A stretch of DNA of 64,000 nt from Glossina fuscipes (lineage: Eukaryota; Arthropoda; Insecta; Diptera; Glossinidae): NCBI RefSeq assembly GCF_014805625.2, contig NW_023998464.1, forward strand, positions 9,359,569 through 9,423,568, in the 5' to 3' direction. The notes beneath the pieces were generated by a model. That model searched no databases and was not told the DNA's origin. It was given only the letters and a program-made list of their open reading frames with translations. Shown piece after piece: positions 24,538 to 37,303 of the stretch. The translations under genes were made by a program, and so were the position numbers. How positions within the stretch are numbered: the stretch's first letter is position 1; every line of letters starts with the position of its first letter.

Positions 24538-25553
24538 TGTTACGGTAAACCTTAGGACATTTGATTTGAATAAAAACGTTTCTTTACTAGTTTTTTTATT
24601 ATTCTAGTGATTCCACCGTCAGTGATCCTTATCGTAGTTATAAAGATGGGTTGTTGATTCTTGAAACTGCCAAATGATAAGTAGCGCTTTACGCAAAGAA
24701 AATCGAACGTCTCTGTCCACAAGAGAATGATCAGAACTTTTTCAATTATTGCTGCCTGGAATAAAATAAAAAAAAATGTTAAAGAGTTATGCTTTTGATG
24801 CAATTTAATATCGAATCAAAGGCACAATATTAAAATATATCTTGCACGTCTGTAGATAATTTAATACAATTTCTTACGATTGCTGTTTTTATAAAAGGGC
24901 ACGCTAAAACTTGTCTGACATGGGCTTGGGGACAGTAAATTTTAGTCAAGTTCAATATAAACAAATAGAAAACAAAATTGCAAGATTAAAAGGATTGAAG
25001 GATTTTCATATTATAATTTTATCTATTTTTCAATAAATAGTCAGCGCAGCCTTTTTGATTTACATTACTATACATTGCAAAAAAAATGCATTATTTACCA
25101 AATGTTTACCTGTGGTCGCCCTTACGCAGGTTCACAGCATTCCTGATACCTATTGGTGTGTGAGAAATAACATACTACTACGAAAAAAAGGATGACGGTA
25201 TCATAAATTCATGACAAAAATATTGGGAGTACAAGTACTTAATATTCCTTCCTTCCTTTTGGTTAATATTTTCGAATTTATGAGCAGATGTAGTAATAGC
25301 TTTTTTTTATGGGTACGGGCAAGCTAAAAAAAGAAATTTGAATTAATTTTCTAGTTTGCTTCTAGAAAAAAGGAACAAATTTTATACCTTTTTTGAGGGA
25401 ACTTACGCACTATTCTGTACGGAATCCACAATCACGAGGGTCGTGAAACCACTTCAGTTTTTCGTTTTGAAACCATTGAATTTTGAAACATTGACAGTTA
25501 AGTTTTGAAAATTCCATCTTTATATCGGGAAAACTAATAGTGAATAATAAAAA

Positions 25554-25883
25554 ATGGAGGCAGATAAAATTGTAAATTCGTATTTAATCCGTGAAAATAA
25601 TTATAATATAAATATATTAAAAGATTCAAAAGACATTTTAAAAAAATATATCAGTTTTAATGAAAACAGATCGATTTACCAGCGTACCATCGATCTACCA
25701 AGTATTAAAGTAGCACCAAAAGCAATCGTCTCACTGAAAACACGATTATGTCGCGTTTTATTATGGCTTTTCACTGTACAACGAGAAAGCGAGTTTTTCC
25801 TTTTTTTAGCTGAAGTGCTTGAAAACAAACTAAAAGCTTCCCTTAATATCGTTTATGAACTTAATCAATGTTACAAAATCTGA
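25554..25883 (+). other. 109-codon ORF, candidate orphan, not recognised
   Basis: Begins at an ATG in the favourable context AAAAAATGG and encodes MEADKIVNSYLIRENNYNIN followed by a Lys/Ile-rich stretch, then LKTRLCRVLLWLFTVQRESE and a helical C-terminus (FLAEVLENKLKASLNIVYEL). No known domain. The overlapping frame 25868-26170 is also open but unconvincing. In AT-rich intergenic DNA this could be chance; a helix-forming, non-repetitive composition makes it worth a test. Confidence 0.25.
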
Positions 25884-26456
25884 CATGCCAGTTTGCTTGT
25901 AACCAAAACATTAACATTAGAATCGTAATTTGGCAATCTACACAGATCACAATGATTTCACTTTTGCACATTTTTATACGTGTGCAAATTTTCTATCGTA
26001 ATTTTAAATACAGAAGCAAGTTATTAGTTATTCTTTATATTAACGCAGGGATTACTGGCCTTGGAAATTTGCATAACGGGGAACGGGATGGAATGAAATT
26101 TGAAAGTGGCAATGACTTGCGCACAATCACGCCTTTTGTAGCTAGAAAAATGAAATTTCCAAAAACATAGTATGTTATATTTTTGTCGGCAATCTGTAGA
26201 TAAGATGAAAATTACTGTAGACGTCTCTGAAACGATACGTACCAGTGCTTATGTAGCCTTTTTGGTGTTTTTGTTGCTGTAATATCACATTAATTCCTTA
26301 ATTAACTGAAATACGCATATTTATATTTAAATTTCCAATATTAATCAATTTCAATAGACGATATATTCCTTTTGGTTGTTATCTCCCAATGATCATTACT
26401 GGCTTCTGCAATATGCAACGTAGAATATTATGCATAATAGTGCACTATAGATCATC

Positions 26457-26510
26457 ATACACAACATAACATAACATAACATATATATACATATAACATA
26501 ACATACTATA
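26457..26510. repeat. ACATA pentanucleotide microsatellite
   Basis: Repeats of ACATA (ACATAACATAACATAACATA) with a TATA interruption, then ACATA again. Confidence 0.85.
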
Positions 26511-29500
26511 GATATGAAGGATTGGAGTGTTTGTCAACACTTTGTAAATGCACGTATAAACTAAGAACCACGTTTGCCAACTTAGTGTTATGCTTATATA
26601 TGGTTATTCAGCACATGTAGGAGCGGATATAAACCAATTTCATAAAAATCGCCGATGTGTCTTAAGGATTTCAAGACGTAAAACGAAAGCATATTTTCGC
26701 TTATTTTTTTTATATAAATTTAAAAAAAAAATTTTTTTTATGTTTTTATATATTTCTATTTCACATATATCTGATAAAACATATTTCTCTCAAATTTTCA
26801 TACCAATGGAGGTAAGACTTTAGAACAAAAAAGAAGGAAATTGCGACTGCTACTTTATTTAATGGAAACTCTATTTCTGATTTCTACGGCCACGATTTCT
26901 CAGAATTGAATGCGTCGATCTGATTGAAATTTTCCACATGATTGCGGAGGACGGAAAGGTTATATTTTCTTTTCCGTTTGCCACTTATTTTCCAGAGCAA
27001 AACATGGTGTAGGCTTCAATACGAAACTGTGCGCGTCTGTTGCAGTAAGTAGTTGGTTTTACGAGGCCAGATAAAGCTTCTGACTTACTGGTCCTGAATT
27101 TTCAAATCTTTAGAACCAATGTAGTCCCTTGAGGTTGAGAAATAAGGTCTCCTGGACGTAATTTCGCAGTCGGAATGGTGAATGACAAATAGAGCTGGTA
27201 TTGTTAATAATAGAGATTACATATACCTCATGAGTTTCTTGCCGCAGATTATATATTTTCTCTAATATGTCTACCAACCCAATTTTATTATCTAGAAATG
27301 GCCTAAAATATGCTTTTAAAATTTTTTTTATTTATTATTGAAAATATGTTTTCTCAAAAATTAGAAACGGCGTGCAGTTCCCTCGACCGTTTCCTTAAAA
27401 ATATCATACATATCATATAAGCTTTATGCTTAAATTTCTCTAACCTTCGTAAACTTTTTTGTATACAGTTTTTTTTTTTGGCAAATATGAGTTGAGAACG
27501 TTGTTATTATTTTTTGTGTCTACATGTTCAATTTATCTCCTTTATCATGTACATGACTCAGGAGCATGTTAAGCGTAGGTTTTATCATAAATTTTGCAGA
27601 AATTTTTGCATTAAAAAGTTGGAAGCATGTCGACAAGTGGGTGTTTAATACCTTTATTATGAAATTTGATGCCAAAAAATGTGTGCGTGACTCAGACTCA
27701 TGTAAAAATTGTTGGATGTTTTTAGTGGAAAATGCATTTCTATTATACTATTAGGGTAAATACTCTACGACAATCATACCAGTAGCGCCTTACAGTAGAC
27801 AAACGGAAATAATAACGTCAAAAGCATATTTTTGATTTGAACATTAAAGCAATTTTTGCTCTACAATTGAGTAGATTCACAAAAAAAACGATTGGTTTGC
27901 GAAACTAAAAGGGACAAAGTACCATCTTATAGATTTTCTTTCCGTGATTATAAAGAATGAATTTGGTCGTCATTTTACATAATGAAAACAAAAAAAAGGA
28001 AAGAAAACCAAGTAGATATTAACAGAGTTTATAATGTTTTAAAAAAATCTAATACAATTTGAAATTAATGCTATGTAAAATTGTAAAAAAATCTTATTGT
28101 AGCCTAATCTTATATATTATATAAATTCACTTGATTGCTTTGTAAAATTTTCTTTAAAAATTTTTCTAAATGATAACTCATTTTTCCTCTTTTTTTTGTG
28201 TTGTTTCCCTTCTAAAAGGTTTAGATTAAGTTGCGCAATACTATTCATTGCATTAATCTGCATTAGAATGAAAATCAGAGGAAAACTATAGTCTTGTTAA
28301 AAGAAGATGTTCCCTTTTAGGAATCTTTATTTTTGGTAATTCAGTATAAATTTTATATATATCATAAATTTTGTTTAAGCACGTTTGTATTGCTGTAGGC
28401 TTCATTAATGTTAGGCAACTGGGAATGGGGATTAAGCTGCTTAAAACAGCGTTAGCGTTTTATATAAAATACGCGCGTAAGTGCTTAGTTAAACTTTTTT
28501 TTTATTTTGGGTTCACGCACTCAGCTCTTTACTTAAAATTATTTAAAAGTGTGCAATACTATTAGCTCAGTACTTTTGGGAATTTTATTGCGTTTTACTT
28601 TACATACAACATATTAATTAATCAACATCTGTTATACATATGTGTGCCTCTCGGATCTTTTCAAATTCCATGAGAGCATTTTATAAAGTGCATATATATA
28701 TATATATGTTTTTCTCTAAACTAAAAAGTGAAACTGATATTTTTTGAAATTGATTCGAAGAGCGAACTATACTCCTTAAAATGTGGATAAAAACTTATGG
28801 TAGAATTCTGCCTGCAAATATCAACACAATTGCCGTTTACTAAGTTGAAAGTAAACCTCATATGTTATTCATATCACATGTTTTCTTTTATGGTCCTAAT
28901 GACATATGATGTTCCGCTTTTGTATTTCATTATTTTCATATAACGCAATACAAAACTGATATTTGTAAAACTACGGTACGCCTACAGATAAATAATTCTC
29001 GCTAGGGAAAAAGTAAAGTCAAATTTTTAATTTCACTTTGCAACAGTTACAGATAAAAAAAAATTGATAACAAAAAAAAAAGTATAAAAGTAGAAACAAG
29101 TTTTACTAAAAATGAATAGAAGAATTAAAAGTAAAGTTTTATTTGGAAATTGAAGGTATTTTCATGTGTATTATATACCATATTCTTTGTATACCTAATA
29201 TGCTGACTTAGTTTAGCTGCAATTATTAAGTATACAATTAAATTTTTTGGATTTTTGGCTTAAAATTGGATAGTTATTAAAAATTATCAACTAAAATAAA
29301 GTTTATGCCCAACTTACTTCAACTTTTTCTTATCTCTTGAAGGTTTTTTTTAAATAATAAAATTTGATTCAGTTCATTGGAGGTAAACATCTGCTCTGCA
29401 CCTATATCTCTATATGGGTCTGTTTACCCATTACATTGAATACGTAGTATCAAGAACTAATGTAAAGGAGTGGGGCGTATTGGAAATTTGTTCTTGTTTT

Positions 29501-30474
29501 AAATCTATTTATACCTTATACCACTTTCGCTACGTTTTTATTTAATTTATGCATCTGTATGCAATCTCCAAAAGAACTTGATATGGGCCTTACGTTCATT
29601 ACCAGTCGATTCAACAGGTGATCCTGAGATAGACCCACGGTTTAGTATACCAACTTGTTTGATGGCACGTCTGTCCGTCTATCTGCCTGATGTTCTTCCC
29701 TGTATTCAACCTGTACTTAGCAATTTTCGATATATCTACAAAAAGTAATGTGAAAATTATTTGCAATTTTTAACATATTTCGGCAAAAGTCGGTGAAGAA
29801 TAATATTTTAGTAAGCTAAATGGAAAGTGGAAAATTTCAATCGGATGGAACTATTCATTGAATGTTGTTGTTACATTCCAAAAAAGCGTTTCATCTTTTA
29901 TGTATCATAATGAAAATTAGTCAAGAAGATCTAGCACGTTGATTAAGGTATTTTAAATTTTGTACTGCGTTGGTGTATTTTCCGAAACTCTCACAAAAAG
30001 AAAGTGTTATGGGACCAACTTTGGGTATTCCGCGAGAAAAAGGCAGTGGGATAAATAAGTAAATAAATAAACTGGCATGCGAAATTAATCTTATTGTCAA
30101 AAAGTTATAGTTTGTTGACATATAAAGGCTTAGTTTTCATGAGGGCCTTTACGGGGTTTGAGGCTGAGGTACAGAAAGTAGATCTACATGATCCAAATAT
30201 CGTACGATTGAGTTTTATATGAAACCACTATTGTCGAGTAATTTTCATTGTGAAATATTAAAAGTTAGATCGTTTTGCCGCATAAAGTTCTATCTTTCAT
30301 AGAAACAATTATATAAGAGGAGTTTCAAAATCTTGGATCGATCCAATTCAAATTTTTCACATCAACTTAACATCCCAACATGCTATCATTATGCAGCTTT
30401 TGTTGTTGTTGAATGGAGAGCGGCCATTAAAATGGCCGGATGCAATTGATTACTTTGATAAAAACACTCATTAC

Positions 30475-30595
30475 GATTGGTTTCTGAATTGATCGTTCTA
30501 ATAAAAGGTGCGTCCGTCTTAAACTCTTCTGGTTGTTATGAACATCCACTACTTAATTTATCTTATTTTACAAATGGAATATAATTAAAAATAAA
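30475..30595. repeat. dispersed repeat, family D2, copy 2
   Basis: TGAATTGATCGTTCTAATAA then AAGGTGCGTCCGTCTTAAAC and ACAAATGGAATATAATT match copy 1 in order and spacing. Confidence 0.55.
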
Positions 30596-33500
30596 AAATT
30601 GCAATCACGTCATTTAATTTTCTAAACCTCTTATCATGTAGGGGTTTTTCTGAAAGTCGTTTTAAGATTTCTATATCGTAATTTTTATTTCGATTATTGT
30701 AAGCGAAGTGCTAGGCTGAGATCGACATTATGTGACTAAAAAGTTTAAACTTATTTATAATGCAAATTTGACAAGAATGCGCGTGAGTGAATTGACGTAT
30801 AAATTTACTAGGTTCAATTAGATCTACTTTTTGGATAATATAAAACAAATCCAACAAGTCATTTTTGTTTTTGATCATTTTTTAAAATTTTCAATTTTTC
30901 TTCGGCCTTGCAGGGCTATACCGTTTCGAACTATTTTAAAATTAAACTAAAATTCTCGAATGTATGTTCCCTAAAACAAAAATCAAATTTATTCAACATA
31001 ATGGTATAAAAAAAGTTTGGTATCAAGACTTAGCAGATTCATTGAAATTTTTTGTAGAAAAATGATGTTTCATCTTGAGTGATATACTTACTTTTTGACT
31101 TATTTTTATTGGTGCGTGCATTGTAACTGTCATATGTTGAGTTCATCGAAGTCACTTTTATTTAATATAAAGCTTAATGTCACTTAGATATCAACTAAGC
31201 TTAATAAGCCGAATCATTCATTATACCACAATTAAATCCAAAACCAATGACAAACAAACGGCAACTGGCAACTTAAGCGCAAATTTTACGCTTAACTTTG
31301 TGATTTTGTATTCAAGTTCAAAACGCATATCTGACATACAGACAAAAAATTCTCGTTTTGTAATTTCAAAATGTTTCCAATGAGCAAGCAGGAGGAAGAA
31401 ATACATATAAAAATTATATGCAGTCAATAAAATATCAGTAATGAAAACAATAAGGTCAAGTCGACCTTTATCTTGACAACAATATGTACATATTTTGCTT
31501 GAATTAAAAATACAAAAAGTTTTAAATATATTTAAGACTGCAGTAAACGTACCATCAGAAAAAATTTAATAATTACTTTCTTTTAGCAAATACGGATATT
31601 AAGACACGTCACAAGGCAGTTACGTTACAAAAATACTCAACACTTATGTATAGAAATTTTTTTGGTGTTCTGCAAATTGTGGGCGGCTCTGTTCACCGAT
31701 CGGAACATTTTATATTCTACATTAATTACGACACGAAGATATTTCAAGTGGAGAAGCGACTGTAACGCTTTAGCATTTTTTTGGGATGGAACGAGAAGTA
31801 TTAGAATGATAATTTTCGAAGCATTTGTTATATTGAAGTATTTAAATATTAAAAAAAAAATTGCTTTAAAAAATATTGGAAAATGGCAACGCCGGAACCT
31901 TTCTCAGGAGGAATCAATTAACAGGCTCTGAAAGTTTCTTTTCCTTTTCATCTTGGTGAGTGTTGAATGATAAAGTTCAATTCTAGACCAAAAAAAAAAA
32001 AATCTTTAAGTTAGTTTTTCGTTAGTGGTCAAACCCAGAGCAATAAATCTGCTCTTGCACGTTCAAGTGTGCGTTTTCATTCCCGTTTCTTGAAGCCTTG
32101 AAGACAGAAGTCTTATAACTTTTTACCGCCGTTTACGTAGACCTACCTGGCTACAGAGAATTGTTTATACAGAGTAATTTTTATAAAAATTCATTTCTAT
32201 ATCTTTTGTAAGTGCGTTGAAGTTCCTTTTATTTTGTCAAAAATAATAATGTCCATTCTGATGCGTTTTCTGGTTTGAACGTAGGTAATGAAATAAGCAT
32301 ATATGTTTCGCGTCACAAGTTCTTTTTATTCTATCTCACATTCAAATAAAAAAAATGCCATTTGCATACGGGATCGTCTGTCAATTATTTTTAGAATCTT
32401 TTACAAAAACTTTACCATTCCTTTAATAATACATTTCTTTTAATTGATTTGAGGGTTACGCGAACGACACAGTTCGCCAAGAACTAATGGTAACTTTGTC
32501 CTTCAAAATTTATTAAAAGCAACGAGAATATTAATTTTGCCACCAACAAAAAAAGATCGAGAGGTAGATGAAGGGATATAATAATTAACATTAATTAAAC
32601 GTAATAAAATAAATTGCCGAAAACTAACAGATGTGGAAAAAAATTTGAGATGGGATGCTATATACTTGTATTGCGTGGAGAGTTATAATGATTAACAATA
32701 TGCAATTACTAAAAGGAACATTATAATGACGAAATGATGATATTTCTTGTAATGACGGGTATATTCATTGTAGCCTAATTATTAAATGCTAATTTAAATG
32801 TATAATGTTTGTATAGCGAAAAACCAAAAAATTCATAGCAATGCGTTGATGCAAATATATGTGATGACGACTTTAGAGAATAAAGAAAAAGAATAAGAAT
32901 CCACATATGTTTAAGAGGAATAACCAGTAATCTGAAAACTTTAAATGAAATCTTACAAGAGATAGTAGACCAAAATCTTGTAGAAATGTCTGCTGTCAGT
33001 ACCTAAAATTTCTGTATACAAAAAATTTCGATCGATAGGCACGCTCTTATTTCATAAAATTGATCTTTTATAATTTTTATGTGTAGACTTGAAGCAGTGG
33101 GTATCGAAAATTACTGCCGTTATTATACCGATTACATCTTTCCCAATTGGTTGAACTCTTTTTCATATGGTCATTAAAGCGTCACCTTCGGTGTTGCATC
33201 TTTTTTTTCGAAAAGTTTAAAGCATTATTAACTCAGGATTTTATTTGGTGGTATACAAGTAATGCATTTCGTTGCGATTTTCCATTTTACAGGACAACCG
33301 AGAACTTCTGCGGAACAAATTGGTCAAATTTTAACACTTCAGCTAAACAAATTCAAATTTTCCTGATAGGAATTATTTTTAACAAATTTTCGAAATTCGC
33401 TATGTTAACTAAAAAATTGGTATGGAAAAACATCCAAACTGTTGTCTGTAGCGTGTCCAAATTAGAAAATGTCACTTATATTCACCTATGTTCACCTATA

Positions 33501-33639
33501 TTGCTTGAATCTATATGGAAATATTAGGCGTTTGTAAAAATTTTGATCCCTTTTCCCTTGAGGAAGGCATTTGTTGTTGAAAATTGTTACAGTGTGTATT
33601 AATCAAAATCCATTATTTTCTACTATATTTTTAGTAACA

Positions 33640-33900
33640 TAGCAATATCATGTCAGGAGAACTTGTATTGGTTTGGCAGCATTCCCCCCTCCGACCCATT
33701 TTCGCTCTTCTTTAACTTTGCGAACCCGCGTGTCTGCCAAGCCATGCTGCACCGATCTGAGCAAGTGCTGATCAAGAGGCGCCGTGTCTGGTGAGTACGC
33801 TGGGTTTGGTAGAACTTTCCGTTCGAGCTGCAACATTGTATCCTGGACAAATCTTGCAACAAGTGGCCAAAAAATGATATTTTCAATTAATTCGTGCTGC
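33640..33900 (-). mobile_element. mariner transposase C-terminal fragment
   Basis: Minus strand reads VARFVQDTMLQLERKVLPNP, then AYSPDTAPLDQHLLRSVQHG and LADTRV. This is the mariner signature around the third catalytic Asp (YSPDLAPSDYHLF-type), and the Asp is retained here (APLDQHL). The fragment is about 70 codons. Sequence above 33900 has no clear transposase frame, and the terminal inverted repeats were not identified. Confidence 0.8.
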
Positions 33901-35151
33901 CACTGTTAAACCGTTGAACCCAAAACCGACGATCGGGATGTGATGGAGCAGCATCGTCTCTGAACGTGTTTGGTAGGCTTCGGAGCAGATTTCTTCAAAT
34001 AAACTGCAAAAGTAATGAATTTGGAAGAAGAAAAATTTTGAGCGATCCATGATTACGTTCGGCGGACGCTGAATAAATCAATAATATTAAATGGAAAACT
34101 GTTATTTTATGTAGAGCAAGGTCGAAACCATCAAATTCAACCGTTATGTATCCTGATATTTTCCATTTCTTTGTCATTTTTACCTATAGGCGCCGCTGAT
34201 TACAACTTTTGCAAAGCCCTAATACCTGTCGGGTGAACAAAAAATTCAAAGTTTTCTTTAGAAAAAAAAAAACTCCATACACTTCACTATCTTCACTGCC
34301 GTTGCTATCACTTGTCTCGTCAATGTCGAATTTCATCTGAACTATTGTTATCACTTCTTTCAAATCTCAAATTTAGAGGTGATTTATTGAAAAAATAATT
34401 CAATGTCTCTTTTGAATCGTAAGACGTACCCAAAATTTTAGTCCATTTTTCTATGTAAAAAGGTGCATCTTATAATCTGAAAAATACTTTACGGGTAGCC
34501 AATATTGCTTTAGCAAAGAACAAATTCTTTGATGGTTATCCGTGCATATATAATATCAAATATAGTAGTATGTATATAGATATATAATTTACGTTAAGTA
34601 TGTAAAATACATTTTGCATGTTATGTGAAGTAATGAAGACAGTGAGAGAGAGAGAAACAAAGTACAGTTTACAAAAACGGAACGACGTGGAGGAGATACC
34701 ACGTTGCTTTTAAAAGAAAAAAAACAACGCAAAATTTCGTATATCTTCAGAAAATTATTTTTATTAGTATTCAAATATTATTCTCCCTCACTGGAAAATA
34801 CAATCCATGGTTTAGAAAAATAAAAACCGTTATTGAATTTCAAATTTCGTTGATAGTATTTATAGAAATGTTACAAAAATCTTGGATTTTAACCGAGAGT
34901 ATCTTTTTATACAACAAATCTTTTTTATTAAAAATGATATCATAAATATTGTTTATCATAAATTGATCGGTTGTGTGCGTAAAAATTACATTGCTTTTTT
35001 CTTTTGGCTAAAACTGCATTATTTTCAAAGTTTTGCGAAATTGGATAACATTTTATAGAAATTAAAGTATTCCACATAATAATGCAACATAAAGTAATTT
35101 TATTAGGTCGAATATATCAATAGTTATTACTTTGTATATTTACATATATAT

Positions 35152-35559
35152 TGTTATGAAATTCGCTTTTATAAGATACACTTCGTATCACTAGATCGTG
35201 GATATTTTGATCAAGAAAAATGCACTTCAAAATTCTTTTATTTTACTATTTTGTCTTTCACAACAGTAGGAATATTTATTTATAATTTATTCTGGCCGTA
35301 CTCTCAACTTCTACGTTCTTGCCAGACTAACTCTACTTTTCGCAAATATTCTATTTATATACAATTTTTCAAGCTTCTTACTATACCTAAATTTATGGTT
35401 TTATTTCTAATCCCAGCCTGGTTTTCCTCGAATCGTTTTTATCCGCCTGCACCTGCATGACGTGCCTGCGAATGATCATTTCGTTTTTCCTTCTTTAGGG
35501 GATTTATTATTACGAAAATTACTTAGCTGACATTATCTGAATTTGGGATTTTCGTAACA
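35152..35559 (-). repeat. 3' LTR of the 35-37.6 kb element
   Basis: 408 bp, inverted ends TGTTA/TAACA. It is the longer of the two LTRs; it keeps a ~128-bp stretch (around 35293-35437) that the other LTR lacks, and otherwise differs by few bases. Confidence 0.92.
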
Positions 35560-35570
35560 CTACTCTCCAT

Positions 35571-36638
35571 TTAATCTTTTTCGTCCCGAACAAAAGTTGT
35601 CAGTCTGCTCACGTGCGCTACCTTATTTGTAGTTTCGCCTTTCTGATGTTTTTGGATGTGATAGACTCTATCAGTTATCCTCGTGATAACTTTGTACGGT
35701 CCTTCCCAGTTACATTGCAATTTTGTTGAGAATCTGTCACTATGCGATGGCTTATACAGTTGTACCAGGTTTCCGTCAATAAAGCTCGCTTTCCGATCAT
35801 TTCCGGCCTTTAAATTCTCCCTTACGTTTTGATTGCTGTCTGTAAATCGTTTTGGCCCCCCTTGGTTCTTCAGCTTATGTCTTGCTTGTTTTGATTTACC
35901 ACATTCCTCACAGATATGAATCCATGCTGCTACTGATTTATGGCATCCTAACCAGTAGAAACTCCGTCTAATCTCCTTTAGAGTTTTCATCACGCCAAAG
36001 GGTTCTCCATCTGGACCTTTTTGATGCTTTTCTATGATTTCTTTGGACTTGGCTCTTGGGATCGCCAACAACCTTCTTTTGTGTGAACATTCCTTACTGT
36101 ACCATATCCGCCACAGACATCCGTCTTCGAAAACTAGGCTCTCCCACTGAGCCCAATACGCTTTTGCTATGGCACTTTCTTTGTCGATTTGTTCACTAGC
36201 AACACGTTCACCTTTCTTAGGGGCAATTATTAACTTAAGATCGTTATCGGCAAGTTGCGCATTTCGGACGTCATCCTTGGAGAACTGTACATTTGTCTCT
36301 ACCTTGCTCCGACGGACTACGATATTTTCTTTAGCATTCTGTTGCTCAGGCATGCGGCTTTCGCGATTGTCTTTAAGGTTTTGAGTTATTACTGTCTTCT
36401 CTACATGTTTCTGCCTGCCACAGTCATCCGGCAATTTCCCCGATTTATATCCTTTAATGTGGTATTTACACTGCACGCCTGCTTTACTGTTGGTGTGCAA
36501 ACTTAATTTCCAGTCCTTCCTCCGAAATTTACATCCACGGGCCTTATGCCCAACTTTGTCCCAATTGTAGCATTTGCGCGCGGTTGCTTTGAGTCTCTTG
36601 TTCTTATTCTGCCTCTTTGGGCATCTTGCACATAGCAC
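35571..36638 (-). CDS. gag zinc knuckle-integrase fusion ORF (deletion derivative of gag-pol)
   Basis: Open for 355 codons. Near residues 20-35 is a retroviral-type zinc knuckle remnant, CYNWDKVGHKARGC, whose second Cys is replaced by Trp. Residues ~120-250 match the integrase N-terminal region of insect Ty3/Gypsy elements (AQLADNDLKLII, YWAQWESLVFEDGCLWR, RRSFYWLGCHKSV, CEECGKSK). Then follows the integrase C-terminal segment (NLVQLYKP, LQCNWEGPYKVITRITDRVY, HVSRLTTF). The first His pair of the HHCC finger is partly lost. Protease, RT, RNase H and the D,D-35-E core are absent. The listed start is a GTG, and the frame is open further upstream to about 36747, so this is probably the continuation of gag after a frameshift and not an independent gene. 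Confidence 0.85.
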   Translation of the reverse strand: MLCARCPKRQNKNKRLKATARKCYNWDKVGHKARGCKFRRKDWKLSLHTNSKAGVQCKYHIKGYKSGKLPDDCGRQKHVEKTVITQNLKDNRESRMPEQQNAKENIVVRRSKVETNVQFSKDDVRNAQLADNDLKLIIAPKKGERVASEQIDKESAIAKAYWAQWESLVFEDGCLWRIWYSKECSHKRRLLAIPRAKSKEIIEKHQKGPDGEPFGVMKTLKEIRRSFYWLGCHKSVAAWIHICEECGKSKQARHKLKNQGGPKRFTDSNQNVRENLKAGNDRKASFIDGNLVQLYKPSHSDRFSTKLQCNWEGPYKVITRITDRVYHIQKHQKGETTNKVAHVSRLTTFVRDEKD

Positions 36639-36712
36639 GTCATCAATGATTGGAGTGTGAAATTTAGGAGCATTGTATTCAATACCAACTTGCTGTATAG
36701 ACGCTCTTTCTC

Positions 36713-37266
36713 TTAAGGCGCCGACTTCACTTCGTAAGGGTCCTGGCTCAACTTTCCACCCATTTTTCCTTCTAAGGCTTTCACGTTCGCATCAAATTGA
36801 CTTATTACTTTAGCAACTTGTTCTTCGAGCGCATGCAGTCTGGCATTAAACTGGCTCAGCGCATTGTCAACCTTTTCTTCCAGCACATTAACTTTGTCTT
36901 CGAATTGCTGGTACGTTTCGTCTGTATGTGTTCGCAGAATGCATGGATTTTCCGGGATTTTTAATTCTATCTGTTCCGATCGCTGTTGCATTTGTTGCAT
37001 TGATTGTGCATCTATTGTGAAAGTTGTTACGTTTGTTGTTGCATTTGCTGTTGCATTTGTTGTTGGTTTTTCTTTATTTTCTCGTCAATTTGTGGTTCCT
37101 GTTGTGGTTTCTGTTCCGTTTGTTGTTGCATTTGTTGCGTTTGTTGTTGTATTTGCTGTTGCCATTGTTGTAAAAACTGCATAACGTCTGACAGACTTTC
37201 ACCATCTTCGCCTTTTTCTTCGCTATGTTTGAGCTGTTCCACTGTTAGATCGTGTAATTTTACCAT
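36713..37266 (-). pseudogene. gag N-terminal region, frameshifted
   Basis: The gag reading starts at an ATG at 37266 (MVKLHDLTVEQLKHSEEKGE) and is Gln-rich (QQWQQQIQQQTQQMQQQ), then stops near 37027. It resumes in another frame at 37000-36713 with a coiled-coil-like repeat (KVNVLEEKVDNALSQFNARL, HALEEQVAKVISQFDANVKA). The following fusion ORF is in a third frame, with the shift lying between 36750 and 36713. The same coiled-coil repeat occurs at 19060-19230, identifying the two elements as relatives. Confidence 0.8.
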
Positions 37267-37303
37267 TTCTCTTCGTTTTCACGATCTCACTTCTGACACC
37301 AGT

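Larger units (their letters stand above)
26171..33639. other. gene-poor AT-rich stretch
   Basis: Holds the ACATA microsatellite, a D2 copy and a diffuse repeat-like stretch at 29580-29860 (GCACGTCTGTCCGTCTATCT). The longest frame, 33147-33527, starts at TTG and has no recognisable domain. No gene supported. Confidence 0.4.

Noticed and set aside
33147..33527. 126-codon plus-strand frame.
   Set aside because: Begins at TTG, is rich in Phe/Trp/Ile/Lys as expected of translated AT-rich DNA, and shows no domain.
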